NCBI GenBank assembly: GCA_947487385.1 | Contig: CANKWU010000006.1 | Location: forward strand, 38,897-102,896 | Direction of reading: 5' to 3' | From: Spartobacteria bacterium | Lineage (GTDB): Bacteria; Verrucomicrobiota; Verrucomicrobiia; Chthoniobacterales; UBA6821 | DNA: 64,000 nucleotides | Shown: piece by piece, positions 8,732-17,524 of the stretch | Position numbering within the stretch: position 1 is the stretch's first letter | Layout of the letters: each line of letters opens with the position of its first letter | Position numbers and translations under genes: made by a program | Notes under the pieces: generated by a model | Database searches by the model: none | The model's input: the letters and a program-made list of their open reading frames with translations, nothing else | Told to the model about the DNA's origin: nothing

Positions 8732-9322
8732 TCACCCTTCCAAATAGGGTCCCAACTTTTCCCTGAGTATGTTGCGGGCGCGGAAAAGAAGGCTTTTTAC
8801 GGCAGGCAGGCTCAGCGAGAGCACTTCGGCGATCTCATCGTAGGGCATGTTCTCGTAGCGACGCAGGATCACGGCAAGACGCTCCTTCTCTGACAAGCAA
8901 GCAAGAGCTTGTTCAATGGCATCATGCAGTTCCCTCTCTAGAATCTGCTCATCAGGTCCTGGAGTTCCATCGGAATGATCCGGCAAATCCTCATTCGGAT
9001 CCCGTGACTGGGGAATCAACCGGGCCCGGCCTCGCCTTCGGGATTCGTTAAAGACCAGACGCTTCGCGATGATCAGTAGCCAGGTGGTGAATTTGGCCTC
9101 CGATCTCCACCGCGGGGCCGATTTCCAGACGTTCAGGAAGACCTGCTGGGCAAGATCTTCCGCATCAGACATTCCGATCATCCGTGTCACGGTAGCCACA
9201 ACAAGATTCTCATGACGCTCCACGAGCCTGCGAAATGCATCATCATCACCCACTGACACGAGGCGCATCAAGACCTCGTCGGATTCATGAAACTCACAGG
9301 ACTCTGGGGGAATCTCCGTCAC
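8732..9322 (-). CDS. ECF-type RNA polymerase sigma factor
   Basis: A sigma-70 family extracytoplasmic-function sigma factor that redirects RNA polymerase to a specific regulon. Region 2 is seen in DAFRRLVERHENLVVATV through DAEDLAQQVFLNVWKSAPRW and FTTWLLIIAKRLVFNESRR. Region 4 is seen in CLSEKERLAVILRRYENMPYDEIAEVL with the recognition helix SLPAVKSLLFRARNILREKL. The track begins at a TTG (9385); a GTG at 9322 (protein start VTEIPPES, 196 residues) is more reasonable, though no clear ribosome site decides it. No anti-sigma gene is adjacent. Upstream on the same strand lie the octamer repeat and trmB. Confidence 0.88.
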   Translation of the reverse strand: MTEIPPESCEFHESDEVLMRLVSVGDDDAFRRLVERHENLVVATVTRMIGMSDAEDLAQQVFLNVWKSAPRWRSEAKFTTWLLIIAKRLVFNESRRRGRARLIPQSRDPNEDLPDHSDGTPGPDEQILERELHDAIEQALACLSEKERLAVILRRYENMPYDEIAEVLSLSLPAVKSLLFRARNILREKLGPYLEG

Positions 9323-9447
9323 TTTCAAAAGTCTGACTTCAATGCTGTAATTCTTCAACCCTTGACGGCACGTGCCTACCAGCAAGCCGTGCCGCCCTTA
9401 CGGGATGCCTTCAGCAATACAAGAGCATGGGGATTGCTCGGGATAGC

Positions 9448-9463
9448 CTACGCACAAGCGTAG
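9448..9463. repeat. Small perfect hairpin CTACGC-ACAA-GCGTAG
   Basis: A six-base perfect inverted repeat with a four-base loop in the spacer between the sigma factor gene and trmB. There is no T-run after it on either strand, so it does not look like an intrinsic terminator. A second hairpin of the same size lies 45 bases further on. Confidence 0.5.
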
Positions 9464-9507
9464 CCTGAAAGGAGCAACTCGAGGGAGCGAGAGCGGCATT
9501 CTACCGC

Positions 9508-9523
9508 GCCGGTTGGCACCGGC
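9508..9523. repeat. Small perfect hairpin GCCGGT-TGGC-ACCGGC
   Basis: A GC-rich six-base inverted repeat with a four-base loop, directly next to the octamer array at 9527. On the minus strand it would be transcribed after trmB and the array. It could block exonucleases or terminate weakly, but lacks a U-tract. Confidence 0.5.
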
Positions 9524-9526
9524 TTG

Positions 9527-9598
9527 TTTAACCCTTTAACCCTTTAACCCTTTAACCCTTTAACCCTTTAACCCTTTAACTCTTTAACCCTTTAACCT
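9527..9598. repeat. Nine tandem copies of the octamer TTTAACCC, overlapping the trmB 3' end
   Basis: Units begin every eight bases from 9527 to 9591. Seven are exact TTTAACCC; the seventh and ninth each carry one change (TTTAACTC, TTTAACCT). The last two units lie inside trmB: its last codons (RLKG) and the TAA stop are made of repeat sequence. A perfect short-unit array of this kind is prone to slippage, so copy number may differ between strains. Confidence 0.95.
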
Positions 9599-10201
9599 CT
9601 TCACCGCAATCCTGCCGATGGGATCTCCCTTCTCCCTGAAAATCGTCTCAAACTCGGTGACGGGCCTCTGCAGATCATCCTCCCATGAGGTCTCGATCCA
9701 TCCTCCATGCAAGCTGAGTTGATCCTTCATAGAGTCAAAATATCCGAGATGATCAGTCTGCAGGCGAAGAACGCCACCCGGTTTTAATTTGGTCACGGCG
9801 ACCTCTAAAAACGATACATGCACCAGTCTTCGGAACCAGTGACGACGCTTTGGCCAAGGATCGGGAAAAGAGACATGGAGAGTGTCGAGAAAGCCAGTTG
9901 GAATAAGCTCGTCGAGCGATTCCTTCCCCCACCCTCTCCAGAGAGCCGCATTAGAAATCCCTAGGCGCTCGATCTTCCTATTGCCACGCTTGACCCGATC
10001 GGAGATGCCTTCGATTCCAACGAAAAAAACCGTCGGATTAAGCAGAGCGCTCTCGGATAAGAATTTCCCTTTGGAAGCTCCAAAATCGCATTCCACCTTC
10101 TGAAAGGATCGCGATCTTAGCATAAGATCCTCCCTGGCTGCCCTAAGATCCTGATTGGGCGCCATTCGCCCGGGGGTCGGAATCACTTCGAGCTCAACCA
10201 T
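9584..10201 (-). CDS. trmB: tRNA (guanine-N7-)-methyltransferase
   Basis: This enzyme uses S-adenosylmethionine to make m7G46 in the variable loop of tRNAs. The SAM-binding segment is ECDFGASKGKFL. The hallmark FPDPWPKRRHWFRRLV lies mid-protein, and the C-terminal TEFETIFREKGDPIGRI is typical. ATG 10201 (MVELEVIPT) is preferred over the GTG 10210 used in the track, giving 205 residues. It starts 12 bases after clpX and probably shares its transcript. The stop codon and last residues are encoded by the TTTAACCC array described separately. Confidence 0.93.
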   Translation of the reverse strand: MVELEVIPTPGRMAPNQDLRAAREDLMLRSRSFQKVECDFGASKGKFLSESALLNPTVFFVGIEGISDRVKRGNRKIERLGISNAALWRGWGKESLDELIPTGFLDTLHVSFPDPWPKRRHWFRRLVHVSFLEVAVTKLKPGGVLRLQTDHLGYFDSMKDQLSLHGGWIETSWEDDLQRPVTEFETIFREKGDPIGRIAVKRLKG

Positions 10202-10213
10202 CCTGCCCACGAA

Positions 10214-11491
10214 TTAAGCGGCGTCCTTTTCCTGACGCCGTCGTATCAGAGCTGATTTCCTCCCCTCGACCACCGCTCGGTTGAGAGTCACTCCGGCAAA
10301 ATCCTCTCGATCAGGAGCCTCATACATGACATCCAGCATGATTTTCTCAAGAAGCGAGCGAAGAGCACGGGCCCCCGTCCCCTTCTTCAGGGCTGATTCT
10401 GCAAGGGCCACGAGGGCATCCTTGGTGACCGTGAGGGAAATGTCATCCATGGCCAGGAGCTTGGTGAATTGCTTGATCAGTGCATTTCTAGGCTCGGTGA
10501 GAATGCGCACCAACTCCTCTTCGTTGAGTTGCTGTAGTGTCGTCAGTACAGGAAGCCGTCCGATGAACTCGGGGATCATGCCGAATGACAGGAGATCCGC
10601 AGGTTCTACGAACTCAAGGATCATGAGTTCATCCATGGGTCCTTCTTCATTGTGCGACTTTGCATGAAAGCCGAGGGTCTTTCCCACGGTGCGTCTCTGG
10701 ATGATCTTGTCCAGTCCCACAAAAGCACCGCCACAGATAAAGAGGATATTCTGTGTGTTGAGCTGGATATACTCCTGCTGCGGATGCTTGCGTCCGCCCT
10801 GAGGAGGGACGTTGCATGTGGTGGCTTCAAGGATCTTGAGCAAGGCTTGCTGGACTCCCTCGCCGGAGACATCGCGCGTGATGGAGACATTGTCGGTCTT
10901 GCGTCCGATCTTGTCGATTTCGTCAATGTAGACGATGCCGATCTCGGCTTTCTTCACGTCGTAATCAGCATTCTGAAGCAGACGCAGGACGATGTTTTCA
11001 ACATCCTCACCGACATATCCCGCCTCGGTCAGTGTCGTGGCGTCAGCAATGCAGAAGGGAACATCAAGGATGCGGGCCAGCGTGCGTGCAAGCAGGGTTT
11101 TTCCTGAACCAGTCGGACCGATCAAGAGCACATTGCTTTTCTCGATCTCCACATCGGCAAGCCCCTCGGAGAGGAGTCCTGCTGAGAATCCTTCACGCTC
11201 CAGGGCAATGCGCTTGTAGTGATTATGAACCGCAACCGAGAGAGTGCGTTTGGCAAGGTCCTGACCAATGACATGGGCGTCAAGTTCCCGTCGGATCTCG
11301 GATGGCTTCGGAACCCTTAGTTCATGAGTGCGATGATCGCCACCCTCGACGATCTCCTTGTCCAGGATTCCCTTGCAGACCGTGATGCAGCTGTCGCAGA
11401 TGTAGACACCAGGGCCAGCAATGAGCTTGCGAACCTCGGCATGGCTCTTTCCACAGAAGGAGCACATCGTGAGGTTACTGGTTCTGGCCAT
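10214..11491 (-). CDS. clpX: ATP-dependent Clp protease ATP-binding subunit ClpX
   Basis: ClpX is the AAA+ unfoldase that recognises tagged proteins and feeds them into ClpP. The 425-residue product has the N-terminal zinc-binding domain ([14 protein letters not shown] and CDSCITVC). Walker A is [15 protein letters not shown], Walker B is VYIDEIDKI, and sensor and pore-region segments such as [16 protein letters not shown] and GVQQALLKI are present. The ATG at 11491 has a good GAGGGAGA ribosome site just upstream. It lies 32 bases after clpP in the conserved order tig-clpP-clpX. Confidence 0.98.
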   Translation of the reverse strand: MARTSNLTMCSFCGKSHAEVRKLIAGPGVYICDSCITVCKGILDKEIVEGGDHRTHELRVPKPSEIRRELDAHVIGQDLAKRTLSVAVHNHYKRIALEREGFSAGLLSEGLADVEIEKSNVLLIGPTGSGKTLLARTLARILDVPFCIADATTLTEAGYVGEDVENIVLRLLQNADYDVKKAEIGIVYIDEIDKIGRKTDNVSITRDVSGEGVQQALLKILEATTCNVPPQGGRKHPQQEYIQLNTQNILFICGGAFVGLDKIIQRRTVGKTLGFHAKSHNEEGPMDELMILEFVEPADLLSFGMIPEFIGRLPVLTTLQQLNEEELVRILTEPRNALIKQFTKLLAMDDISLTVTKDALVALAESALKKGTGARALRSLLEKIMLDVMYEAPDREDFAGVTLNRAVVEGRKSALIRRRQEKDAA

Positions 11492-11523
11492 AATAGAATC
11501 TCCCTCGATAAAACAGGGTTGGA

Positions 11524-12177
11524 TTACTCGACGGAATCCGTGGCCTTCTCGGGAGGATTCTTGAGTTCCTTGCGAGACTTTACCACTTCATCCACGATGC
11601 CATATTCCTTAGCCTCCTCCGCAGTCATGTAGTAATCACGATCAGCATCCTTACGGACCTGCTCCTCAGTCTTGCCTGTATTCTCTGCGATGATGCGGGC
11701 CAAGCGACGGTTCAGCTTGTACATGAACTCGACGCTGCGCTCCACGTCACTGGCAGTACCCTGAGCTCCGCCGGAGACCTGGTGGATCATGATGTCTGAA
11801 TTAGGTAGGGCAAATCTCTTTCCCTTGGTTCCAGAGCAGAGCAGGAAGGCCCCCATGCTAGCGGCCATTCCCATGCAGTAGGTGTTCACGTCACACGTGA
11901 CGAACTGCATCGTGTCATAGATCGCCAGACCCGCCGTGACAGAACCACCCGGGGAGTTGATGTAGATATGAATATCCTTCTTGGCATCCTCCATCTGAAG
12001 GAAGAGCAGCTGAGCAATCACCAGATTTGAGACATAATCGTCAATGCCCGAGCCAATGAAGATGATCCGGTCCTTGAGAAGACGGGAATAGATGTCGTAG
12101 CTACGCTCACCACGCCCGGTCTGCTCGACCACCATGGGGACAAGCATCGAGGATTGAGGACGGGAATTGGACATCAT
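11524..12177 (-). CDS. clpP: ATP-dependent Clp protease proteolytic subunit ClpP
   Basis: ClpP forms the serine-protease barrel that works with ClpX. With the start at ATG 12177 the 217-residue protein begins [10 protein letters not shown] followed by [20 protein letters not shown], which matches the processed start of E. coli ClpP. The catalytic triad is visible: Ser in [11 protein letters not shown] (about residue 106), His in [10 protein letters not shown] (about 131) and Asp in [13 protein letters not shown] (about 180). The track extends the frame to 12279, but that extension runs through the His-rich 3' end of tig. ATG 12189, overlapping tig by 11 bases, is the main alternative. Translational coupling to tig is likely. 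Confidence 0.96.
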   Translation of the reverse strand: MMSNSRPQSSMLVPMVVEQTGRGERSYDIYSRLLKDRIIFIGSGIDDYVSNLVIAQLLFLQMEDAKKDIHIYINSPGGSVTAGLAIYDTMQFVTCDVNTYCMGMAASMGAFLLCSGTKGKRFALPNSDIMIHQVSGGAQGTASDVERSVEFMYKLNRRLARIIAENTGKTEEQVRKDADRDYYMTAEEAKEYGIVDEVVKSRKELKNPPEKATDSVE

Positions 12178-12178
12178 G

Positions 12179-13576
12179 CTAGTGGTCATGCCCGCAACCG
12201 GGGCCATGGATATGGGGTTCTTCATCATGGGAATGGGTGAGTTCAGGATTGGCTGCGATCGGTTTCGGATCTTCTCCATTCACTCTAGCATGGGAGACGA
12301 CCACATCAAGGGCCTTGCCCAGAGAAATCTCCTCCTCGATCCCCGCAATGGCACGGTGTTTCTGAAGTTCCTTGAGAAGCTTCTGAGGAGTCATCTGATA
12401 ACGCTCGGCCATGTTGGTGATGCGCCAGGCGAGTTCCTCACGGGAAACCCTGATATCTTCCTTAACGACGATCTCGCCTAGGATAAAGTTCAGCTTCACC
12501 TTGTCGCCGGCACTCTGGCGGGCAGCGCCGAGAAGCTCCTCTTGATGAGATCGCAGCTCCTCCTCGCTCACGCCGCGCGACTGGTTCTCCTGAATGATTT
12601 GCTTAAGAATCGTGGAGCTCTCTTGCTGGACCATCGAGGAGGGAGCCTCGAAAGAGACCATCGAAAGCAGCTGCTTCACCGCTTCGCCACGGACCGAGCT
12701 GGCAAAGTTCTGAGTGGCATTCACAGTCAGACGCTCGCGGACCTGCTCACGGATCTGCTCCAGCGTGCTGCCAGGACTGAGCTTTGCGGCAAAAGTGTCG
12801 TCGAGTGGAGGAAGCTCACGCTCCTTGATCTCATGGAGGTTCACCTTGTAGGTCACCTTGTATCCACGCAGCTTCTCCTCGCCGAACTCTGTGGGGAAGC
12901 TGACCGAGCAGTCACGTATCTCACCGGGCTTCATGCTAACCATAGCGGCAGCAAGTCCTGGGATAGGACGATCCTCCTCAAGCTTGATCCAGAAATTCTT
13001 GCGGCCGAGATAAGTCGGCTGGAGATCGGGGTAGGTTTCGGCAAGCGTCTTTCCCTCAATGGAACCTTCGTAATCGAGAACCGCAAAATCCCCCATGGCA
13101 AGACCGCGTCCCTCGACGGTCTTGAACTCAGCGAGATCCCCGCGCAACCCATCCAGGAATTGCACGACTTGCTCCTCATCCACAACGGGCTTCTCGACCG
13201 TGATGGTCAGCCCCTTGTACTCAGGGAGATTCACCGGGGGGCGCACCACCACCGTGGCTGTGAAGCGAAGGGAGCGATCTCCCTCCAGCTTGATGTCACG
13301 GACATTCGGGCTCTGGACCGGGGAGAGCTTCTGTTCATTCAGCGCCTCTCGTACGGCGGCATCCAGCAACTTGCGGGTTACTTCCTGCTCGATATCCTGC
13401 CCATATTTCTTCTCGACGATGGCAAGAGGAGCCTTGCCCTTGCGGAAACCCGGAAGGTTGGCCTGTCGGCGGTACTCGTTGCCGACTTCCTTCCACTCCG
13501 ACTGGAAACGCTCGGGCGGAAGTTCAATGTGCAGGTCGACAATGCAGGTCTCTTTCTGTTCGGTGGTGACTTTCAT
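12179..13576 (-). CDS. tig: Trigger factor with a histidine-rich C-terminal tail
   Basis: Trigger factor is the ribosome-bound chaperone and prolyl isomerase that meets nascent chains. The N-terminal ribosome-binding domain has the signature [19 protein letters not shown]. The central FKBP-type domain includes [15 protein letters not shown], and the C-terminal helical arms end in [22 protein letters not shown] 13576 (MKVTTEQKE, 465 residues) is chosen because the track start adds 26 residues that do not fit the family. The last residues, [19 protein letters not shown], form a His/Asp-rich tail that could bind metal ions, as in SlyD. It heads the tig-clpP-clpX block. Confidence 0.95.
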   Translation of the reverse strand: MKVTTEQKETCIVDLHIELPPERFQSEWKEVGNEYRRQANLPGFRKGKAPLAIVEKKYGQDIEQEVTRKLLDAAVREALNEQKLSPVQSPNVRDIKLEGDRSLRFTATVVVRPPVNLPEYKGLTITVEKPVVDEEQVVQFLDGLRGDLAEFKTVEGRGLAMGDFAVLDYEGSIEGKTLAETYPDLQPTYLGRKNFWIKLEEDRPIPGLAAAMVSMKPGEIRDCSVSFPTEFGEEKLRGYKVTYKVNLHEIKERELPPLDDTFAAKLSPGSTLEQIREQVRERLTVNATQNFASSVRGEAVKQLLSMVSFEAPSSMVQQESSTILKQIIQENQSRGVSEEELRSHQEELLGAARQSAGDKVKLNFILGEIVVKEDIRVSREELAWRITNMAERYQMTPQKLLKELQKHRAIAGIEEEISLGKALDVVVSHARVNGEDPKPIAANPELTHSHDEEPHIHGPGCGHDH

Positions 13577-13653
13577 AATGAACGGAGAAGCAAAGCAGGG
13601 AGTCCCGCACCGAACAATCTCCAAAGGTGATTTTTTGGATTGCCGTAGGATCA

Positions 13654-13739
13654 ATATGGAAATCAGGAACTCAAGAAGTGGGGAAAAACATGAAATTATA
13701 GATATCTTCTGATCTTTCCTGATTTCCTGAGTTCCATAT
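13654..13739. repeat. Imperfect 24-bp inverted repeat in the tig / peptide-transporter spacer
   Basis: The left arm ATATGGAAATCAGGAACTCAAGAA (13654-13677) pairs with the right arm at 13716-13739 with 21 of 24 matches, leaving a 38-base AT-rich spacer. The right arm ends 23 bases before the transporter ATG at 13763. Placed between two divergent genes it could be an operator for a dimeric regulator or a hairpin in the leader RNA. Confidence 0.7.
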
Positions 13740-13762
13740 TCTTTTTTTACTTATTTTTCACA

Positions 13763-15661
13763 ATGCGTTCCATCCGTCTCTTTCTCTACGGGATTCCAGC
13801 AGCACTTATCCTGTTGGTGGTGGCAGCCTTCGTGAACGCCTCCTTCCTCTCCGTCGCGAAGAAAAACGAGATGTCGATCGGTACAATCGGGGAACCTTCG
13901 ACCTTGAATCCAATCCAGCAGGCCGACTCGGCCTCGGGTCAGGTCGCTGGACTCATGTTCAACGGCCTTCTGAAGTACAATCAGGATCTCGAAGTGGTTG
14001 GCGATCTCGCCACGACATGGGATCTCTCCCAGGAGACAACCTTTCAATTCGCGACAGAAGAGGAAGCAACGACGGCCTGCGCAGCTCTGGACGGGATTTG
14101 CTGGGAAGTTCCCTTGAAAACATCACACGAGGGAAAGCTGTTGTTCATCCAACTGCAGGAGCCAGGACTGAAGACATCGGATGAACTTGAAAAAATCCTC
14201 CTTAAAAAGGGTCTTCATCCCCTCTCATTCCCCCCGCTCGAAAAAGAAGGCAAGGAGCGCCCGTTCAAGGCCGAACCCACCATTCGCTTCACCCTGCGCA
14301 AGGATGTCCATTGGCATGACGGGGCACCCTTCACCTCGGCTGATGTCGCTTTCACCTACCATGCGATCATGGATGCGCGGGTCGCCTCACCCAGCAGTTC
14401 GGACTTCGAATTGGTCTCCGCTTTAGAAACCCCGAATCCCTATTCCGTCGTCGTCCGCTACAAGAAGCCCTTCTCCCCCGCCCTACTAAGCTGGATGCAG
14501 AGCATTCTCCCGGCTCATCTGCTTGAGAAGGTGGAACCGGCCAAATGGGCCCAGATCTACAACCGCCATCCCATTGGAACCGGTCCCTTCAAGTTCGGAA
14601 ATTGGAAAACCAACGAGTACATTCGTCTCGTGAAAAACCCCGATTACTTTCGGGGATCCCCCTGGCTCGACTCCGTTGTCTTCCGCGTCCTACCCGATCC
14701 CCTAACCCTTCAACTCGCATTCCAGACCAAGCAGGTTGACTTCTGGGCCGTCGAGCCTTGGGCCGTGAAAGGAGTTGAGAATGACAAACGCTTCGACCTC
14801 TTCAGCTCGGCAGGCAACACGTACAACTACATCGGTTGGAATCTCGAACGTGTGATGTTCCAGGACCTTCGAGTCCGCAAAGCACTCGCCGAAGCCGTGA
14901 ATATCCCGCAGATGATCAAGTATATCCTTTACGGACGCGGCATACAGTCCACCGGAATCTTCACCCCTAAGATGTGGTTTTTTGACCCGAAGATTCAACC
15001 TCTTCCCTACGATCCCAAAGCCGCCGAGGCACTCCTTGACCAAGCCGGTTGGAAGGTTGGGACGGATGGCATCCGCATGAAGGATGGCAAGCGCCTCTCC
15101 TTCACCCTTCTGGCAAATAACGGTAACGAGGTCCGCCGCGACATCGCCACGCTTGTCCAGGATGACCTCAAGAAGATTGGTGTTGAGGTGAAGGTCGAAA
15201 TCTACGAATGGTCGGTCCTACTAAAGCGCTTTGTGAACAAAGGAGAGTTTGATGCCATCGTCCTAGGTTGGGGACTTGGCAACGATTTCGACCAGTATGC
15301 GATCTGGCATTCGAGTAAAACCCATCCGGAGGAACTGAACTTCGTCCATTACAAGGACCCCGAGGTCGATCATCTCCTGACCGATATCCGTCAAGAGTAC
15401 AGTCGCCCTGAGATTCTAAGGCTGGCCACCAAGCTCCAGCAAACGATCTATGCCGATCAACCCTACATTTTCCTCTTTGTGCCGGAAGGCACCTCCGTCA
15501 TGTGGAAGAACAGCTACCGAATCCGCCGTCCTGGATCCAAGCCAGGCGAATGGATCGACTCACCTGTCACCATGACCAAGGCTGGCTGGAACTACGATAT
15601 AGAGTGGTTCTATCGGCCCGAGTACATTCCGAAGATTCCAGCCACGCAGATAATTAAGTAA
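13763..15661 (+). CDS. Peptide/nickel-type ABC transporter substrate-binding protein (SBP_bac_5)
   Basis: An extracytoplasmic binding protein of the OppA/DppA family that captures oligopeptides or similar solutes for the following permeases. The N-terminus has one hydrophobic segment (IPAALILLVVAAFVNASFL) without a lipobox, so it may be cleaved or remain as an anchor. The fold markers are EPSTLNPIQQ, LRKDVHWHDGAPFTSADV, HPIGTGPFKF and VRKALAEAVN. At 632 residues it is about 90 residues longer than usual. The extra part sits between LATTWDLSQE and TIRFTLRKDV and contains ATEEEATTACAALDG. It leads an operon with two permeases and an ATPase. The substrate is not predictable. Confidence 0.9.
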   Translation: MRSIRLFLYGIPAALILLVVAAFVNASFLSVAKKNEMSIGTIGEPSTLNPIQQADSASGQVAGLMFNGLLKYNQDLEVVGDLATTWDLSQETTFQFATEEEATTACAALDGICWEVPLKTSHEGKLLFIQLQEPGLKTSDELEKILLKKGLHPLSFPPLEKEGKERPFKAEPTIRFTLRKDVHWHDGAPFTSADVAFTYHAIMDARVASPSSSDFELVSALETPNPYSVVVRYKKPFSPALLSWMQSILPAHLLEKVEPAKWAQIYNRHPIGTGPFKFGNWKTNEYIRLVKNPDYFRGSPWLDSVVFRVLPDPLTLQLAFQTKQVDFWAVEPWAVKGVENDKRFDLFSSAGNTYNYIGWNLERVMFQDLRVRKALAEAVNIPQMIKYILYGRGIQSTGIFTPKMWFFDPKIQPLPYDPKAAEALLDQAGWKVGTDGIRMKDGKRLSFTLLANNGNEVRRDIATLVQDDLKKIGVEVKVEIYEWSVLLKRFVNKGEFDAIVLGWGLGNDFDQYAIWHSSKTHPEELNFVHYKDPEVDHLLTDIRQEYSRPEILRLATKLQQTIYADQPYIFLFVPEGTSVMWKNSYRIRRPGSKPGEWIDSPVTMTKAGWNYDIEWFYRPEYIPKIPATQIIK

Positions 15662-15676
15662 ACACGAACCGACGCC

Positions 15677-16639
15677 ATGATCTCTTTTATCATCCGCCGT
15701 CTCGCTCTCAGCGTGGTGATGCTCTTTATCATCAGCATCATTTCGTTCTTCATCATTACTCTCACTCCGGGTAGCCCCTATCCATGGGGCGAGCTGAACC
15801 CCAAGATTTCGGCCGAAGTGAAAGCCAATTTTCGCAAGAAGTTCCACCTCGACCGCCCCCTCCACGAGCAATACGCGCTTATTGTTCGGGATCTCTTCAC
15901 GGGCAATTTGCGCAGCATCAAGGACGACCGCCCCGTCATGTCGCGAATCCTGGAACGACTGCCGGCCACCGTGGCGCTGAACATCACCTCCATCGTGATC
16001 TCGCTCTCTTTCGGAACCCTTCTGGGAGTCACTGCAGCGCGCTTCCACGGGCATTGGCAAGATGCCTTGGGCTCCATCATCGCCTTTCTCTTCATCGCCT
16101 TGCCCGGATTCTGGATCACCTACGTGGTAGTGATTGCCCTAGTGAAGGGATTTGGCGTCCCCATCCTCGGAACCCACAGCTACGGCATCGAATTTCCGAA
16201 TACCCTTGCCTCGGGACTCGATACCCTCTGGCACCTTCTTCTTCCGGCCACGATCCTGGCGCTCGGGGGTATCGCTTCGCAATCACGCTATCTCCGGGCC
16301 ACGATGATCGAATCATTGCGCGAGGACTACATCCGGACGGCACGCTCCAAAGGACTTTCCGAGGAGGTCGTTCTCTACAAGCATGCCCTCCGCAACTCCA
16401 TTCGTCCGATCATCGCCGGAATCGGCATGCTCCTGCCGGCTCTGATCGGAGGTGCCGTTGTTATCGAAACGATCTTTGCTTATCCGGGCATGGGACGACT
16501 CGGCTACGAGGCCGTCCTGGAACGTGACTACCCCATGCTGGTAGCCTTGAACTTCGTTGTGGCGGCACTCGTTCTGCTTGGCAATCTGATCTCGGATCTT
16601 CTTGCGGCGGCCGTCGACCCACGCGTACGCCTCGAATAA
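15677..16639 (+). CDS. Peptide ABC transporter permease (DppB/OppB family)
   Basis: A 320-residue inner-membrane permease with about six transmembrane helices, beginning FIIRRLALSVVMLFIISIIS. It has the periplasmic loop FHLDRPLHEQYALIVRDL. The ATPase-contact EAA loop is seen in TMIESLREDYIRTARSKGLSE, followed by HALRNSIRPI. It starts 15 bases after the binding protein and ends four bases before the second permease, so the three are co-transcribed. Confidence 0.94.
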   Translation: MISFIIRRLALSVVMLFIISIISFFIITLTPGSPYPWGELNPKISAEVKANFRKKFHLDRPLHEQYALIVRDLFTGNLRSIKDDRPVMSRILERLPATVALNITSIVISLSFGTLLGVTAARFHGHWQDALGSIIAFLFIALPGFWITYVVVIALVKGFGVPILGTHSYGIEFPNTLASGLDTLWHLLLPATILALGGIASQSRYLRATMIESLREDYIRTARSKGLSEEVVLYKHALRNSIRPIIAGIGMLLPALIGGAVVIETIFAYPGMGRLGYEAVLERDYPMLVALNFVVAALVLLGNLISDLLAAAVDPRVRLE

Positions 16640-16643
16640 AACC

Positions 16644-17519
16644 ATGCAAGGCACCCAACCGCTCACCGAGACTCCGACAACACGGGTGCTCCGTCGCTTC
16701 TGGGCGAATCCGGTAACGATTCCCTCGGTTGTGATCATCCTCTTTTTTACATTTATAGCCGGAGGCACGTTCCTTCTCTCTGCCATGGGGTACGATTGGC
16801 CCTACAATCCAAACCAGACGAACCTCGAGCTAAAACTTCTCCCCCCCTCATCACAGCACTGGATGGGAACCGACAATCTCGGAAGGGATGTCCTCTCACG
16901 AATGATGCACGGAGCCTCGATCTCCCTTACTGTGGGCTTGGTCGCCGTGGCCGTATCTCTCGGCATCGGCATGGTGGTGGGTGCCATCGCGGGCTACTTC
17001 GGCGGCATAATCGACCAGATCCTGATGCGGGCGGTCGACGCCCTCCTCTGCTTCCCGACCTTCTTCCTGATCCTCACCGTAGTGGCACTGCTAGGACCAA
17101 GCCTCCTAAATATAGTCGTCGTGATCGGCTTGGTAAGCTGGACAGGGACGGCTCGTCTTGTCCGTAGTGAATTCCTGACACTCAGGGAGACGGAATATGT
17201 GAAGAGTGCCCGCGTTCTGGGGCAGAATGCCTGGCACATCATCACTCGCCACATCCTGCCTAATGCCGCTGCGCCGATTCTCGTGACGGCAGTGCTCGGG
17301 ATCCCCGATGCGATCCTTCAGGAAGCAGGTCTGAGCTTCCTTGGATTTGGAGTCCAGCCACCTCAGGCAACCTGGGGAAACATCATCGCCGATGGAAAAA
17401 CCTATCTCCTGGATGCTTGGTGGCTGAACCTTTTTCCGGGACTCGCCATCCTGATAGCCTCGCTATCATTCTATCTTGCAGGCGACGCATTCCGCGAGGC
17501 GGCAGAATCCAGAGGCTGA
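16644..17519 (+). CDS. Peptide ABC transporter permease (DppC/OppC family)
   Basis: The second permease subunit, 291 residues from ATG 16644. The track start at 16602 lies inside dppB and is rejected. The OppC-type N-terminal domain and HWMGTDNLGRDVLSRMMHGA are present. The EAA loop reads ETEYVKSARVLGQNAWHII, followed by RHILPNAAAPILV and the family ending GLSFLGFGVQPP. It forms the membrane channel with the previous permease. The ATPase starts five bases after its stop. Confidence 0.94.
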   Translation: MQGTQPLTETPTTRVLRRFWANPVTIPSVVIILFFTFIAGGTFLLSAMGYDWPYNPNQTNLELKLLPPSSQHWMGTDNLGRDVLSRMMHGASISLTVGLVAVAVSLGIGMVVGAIAGYFGGIIDQILMRAVDALLCFPTFFLILTVVALLGPSLLNIVVVIGLVSWTGTARLVRSEFLTLRETEYVKSARVLGQNAWHIITRHILPNAAAPILVTAVLGIPDAILQEAGLSFLGFGVQPPQATWGNIIADGKTYLLDAWWLNLFPGLAILIASLSFYLAGDAFREAAESRG

Positions 17520-17524
17520 TATCT

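Noticed and set aside
9527-9598. Octamer array as a CRISPR or telomere-like element
   Set aside because: Units are contiguous with no spacers and only eight bases long; it is internal to a chromosome region and overlaps a gene.
12542-13630. 362-residue plus-strand ORF antisense to tig
   Set aside because: The opposite frame is unmistakably trigger factor; the long antisense frame follows from codon usage and has no recognisable motif.
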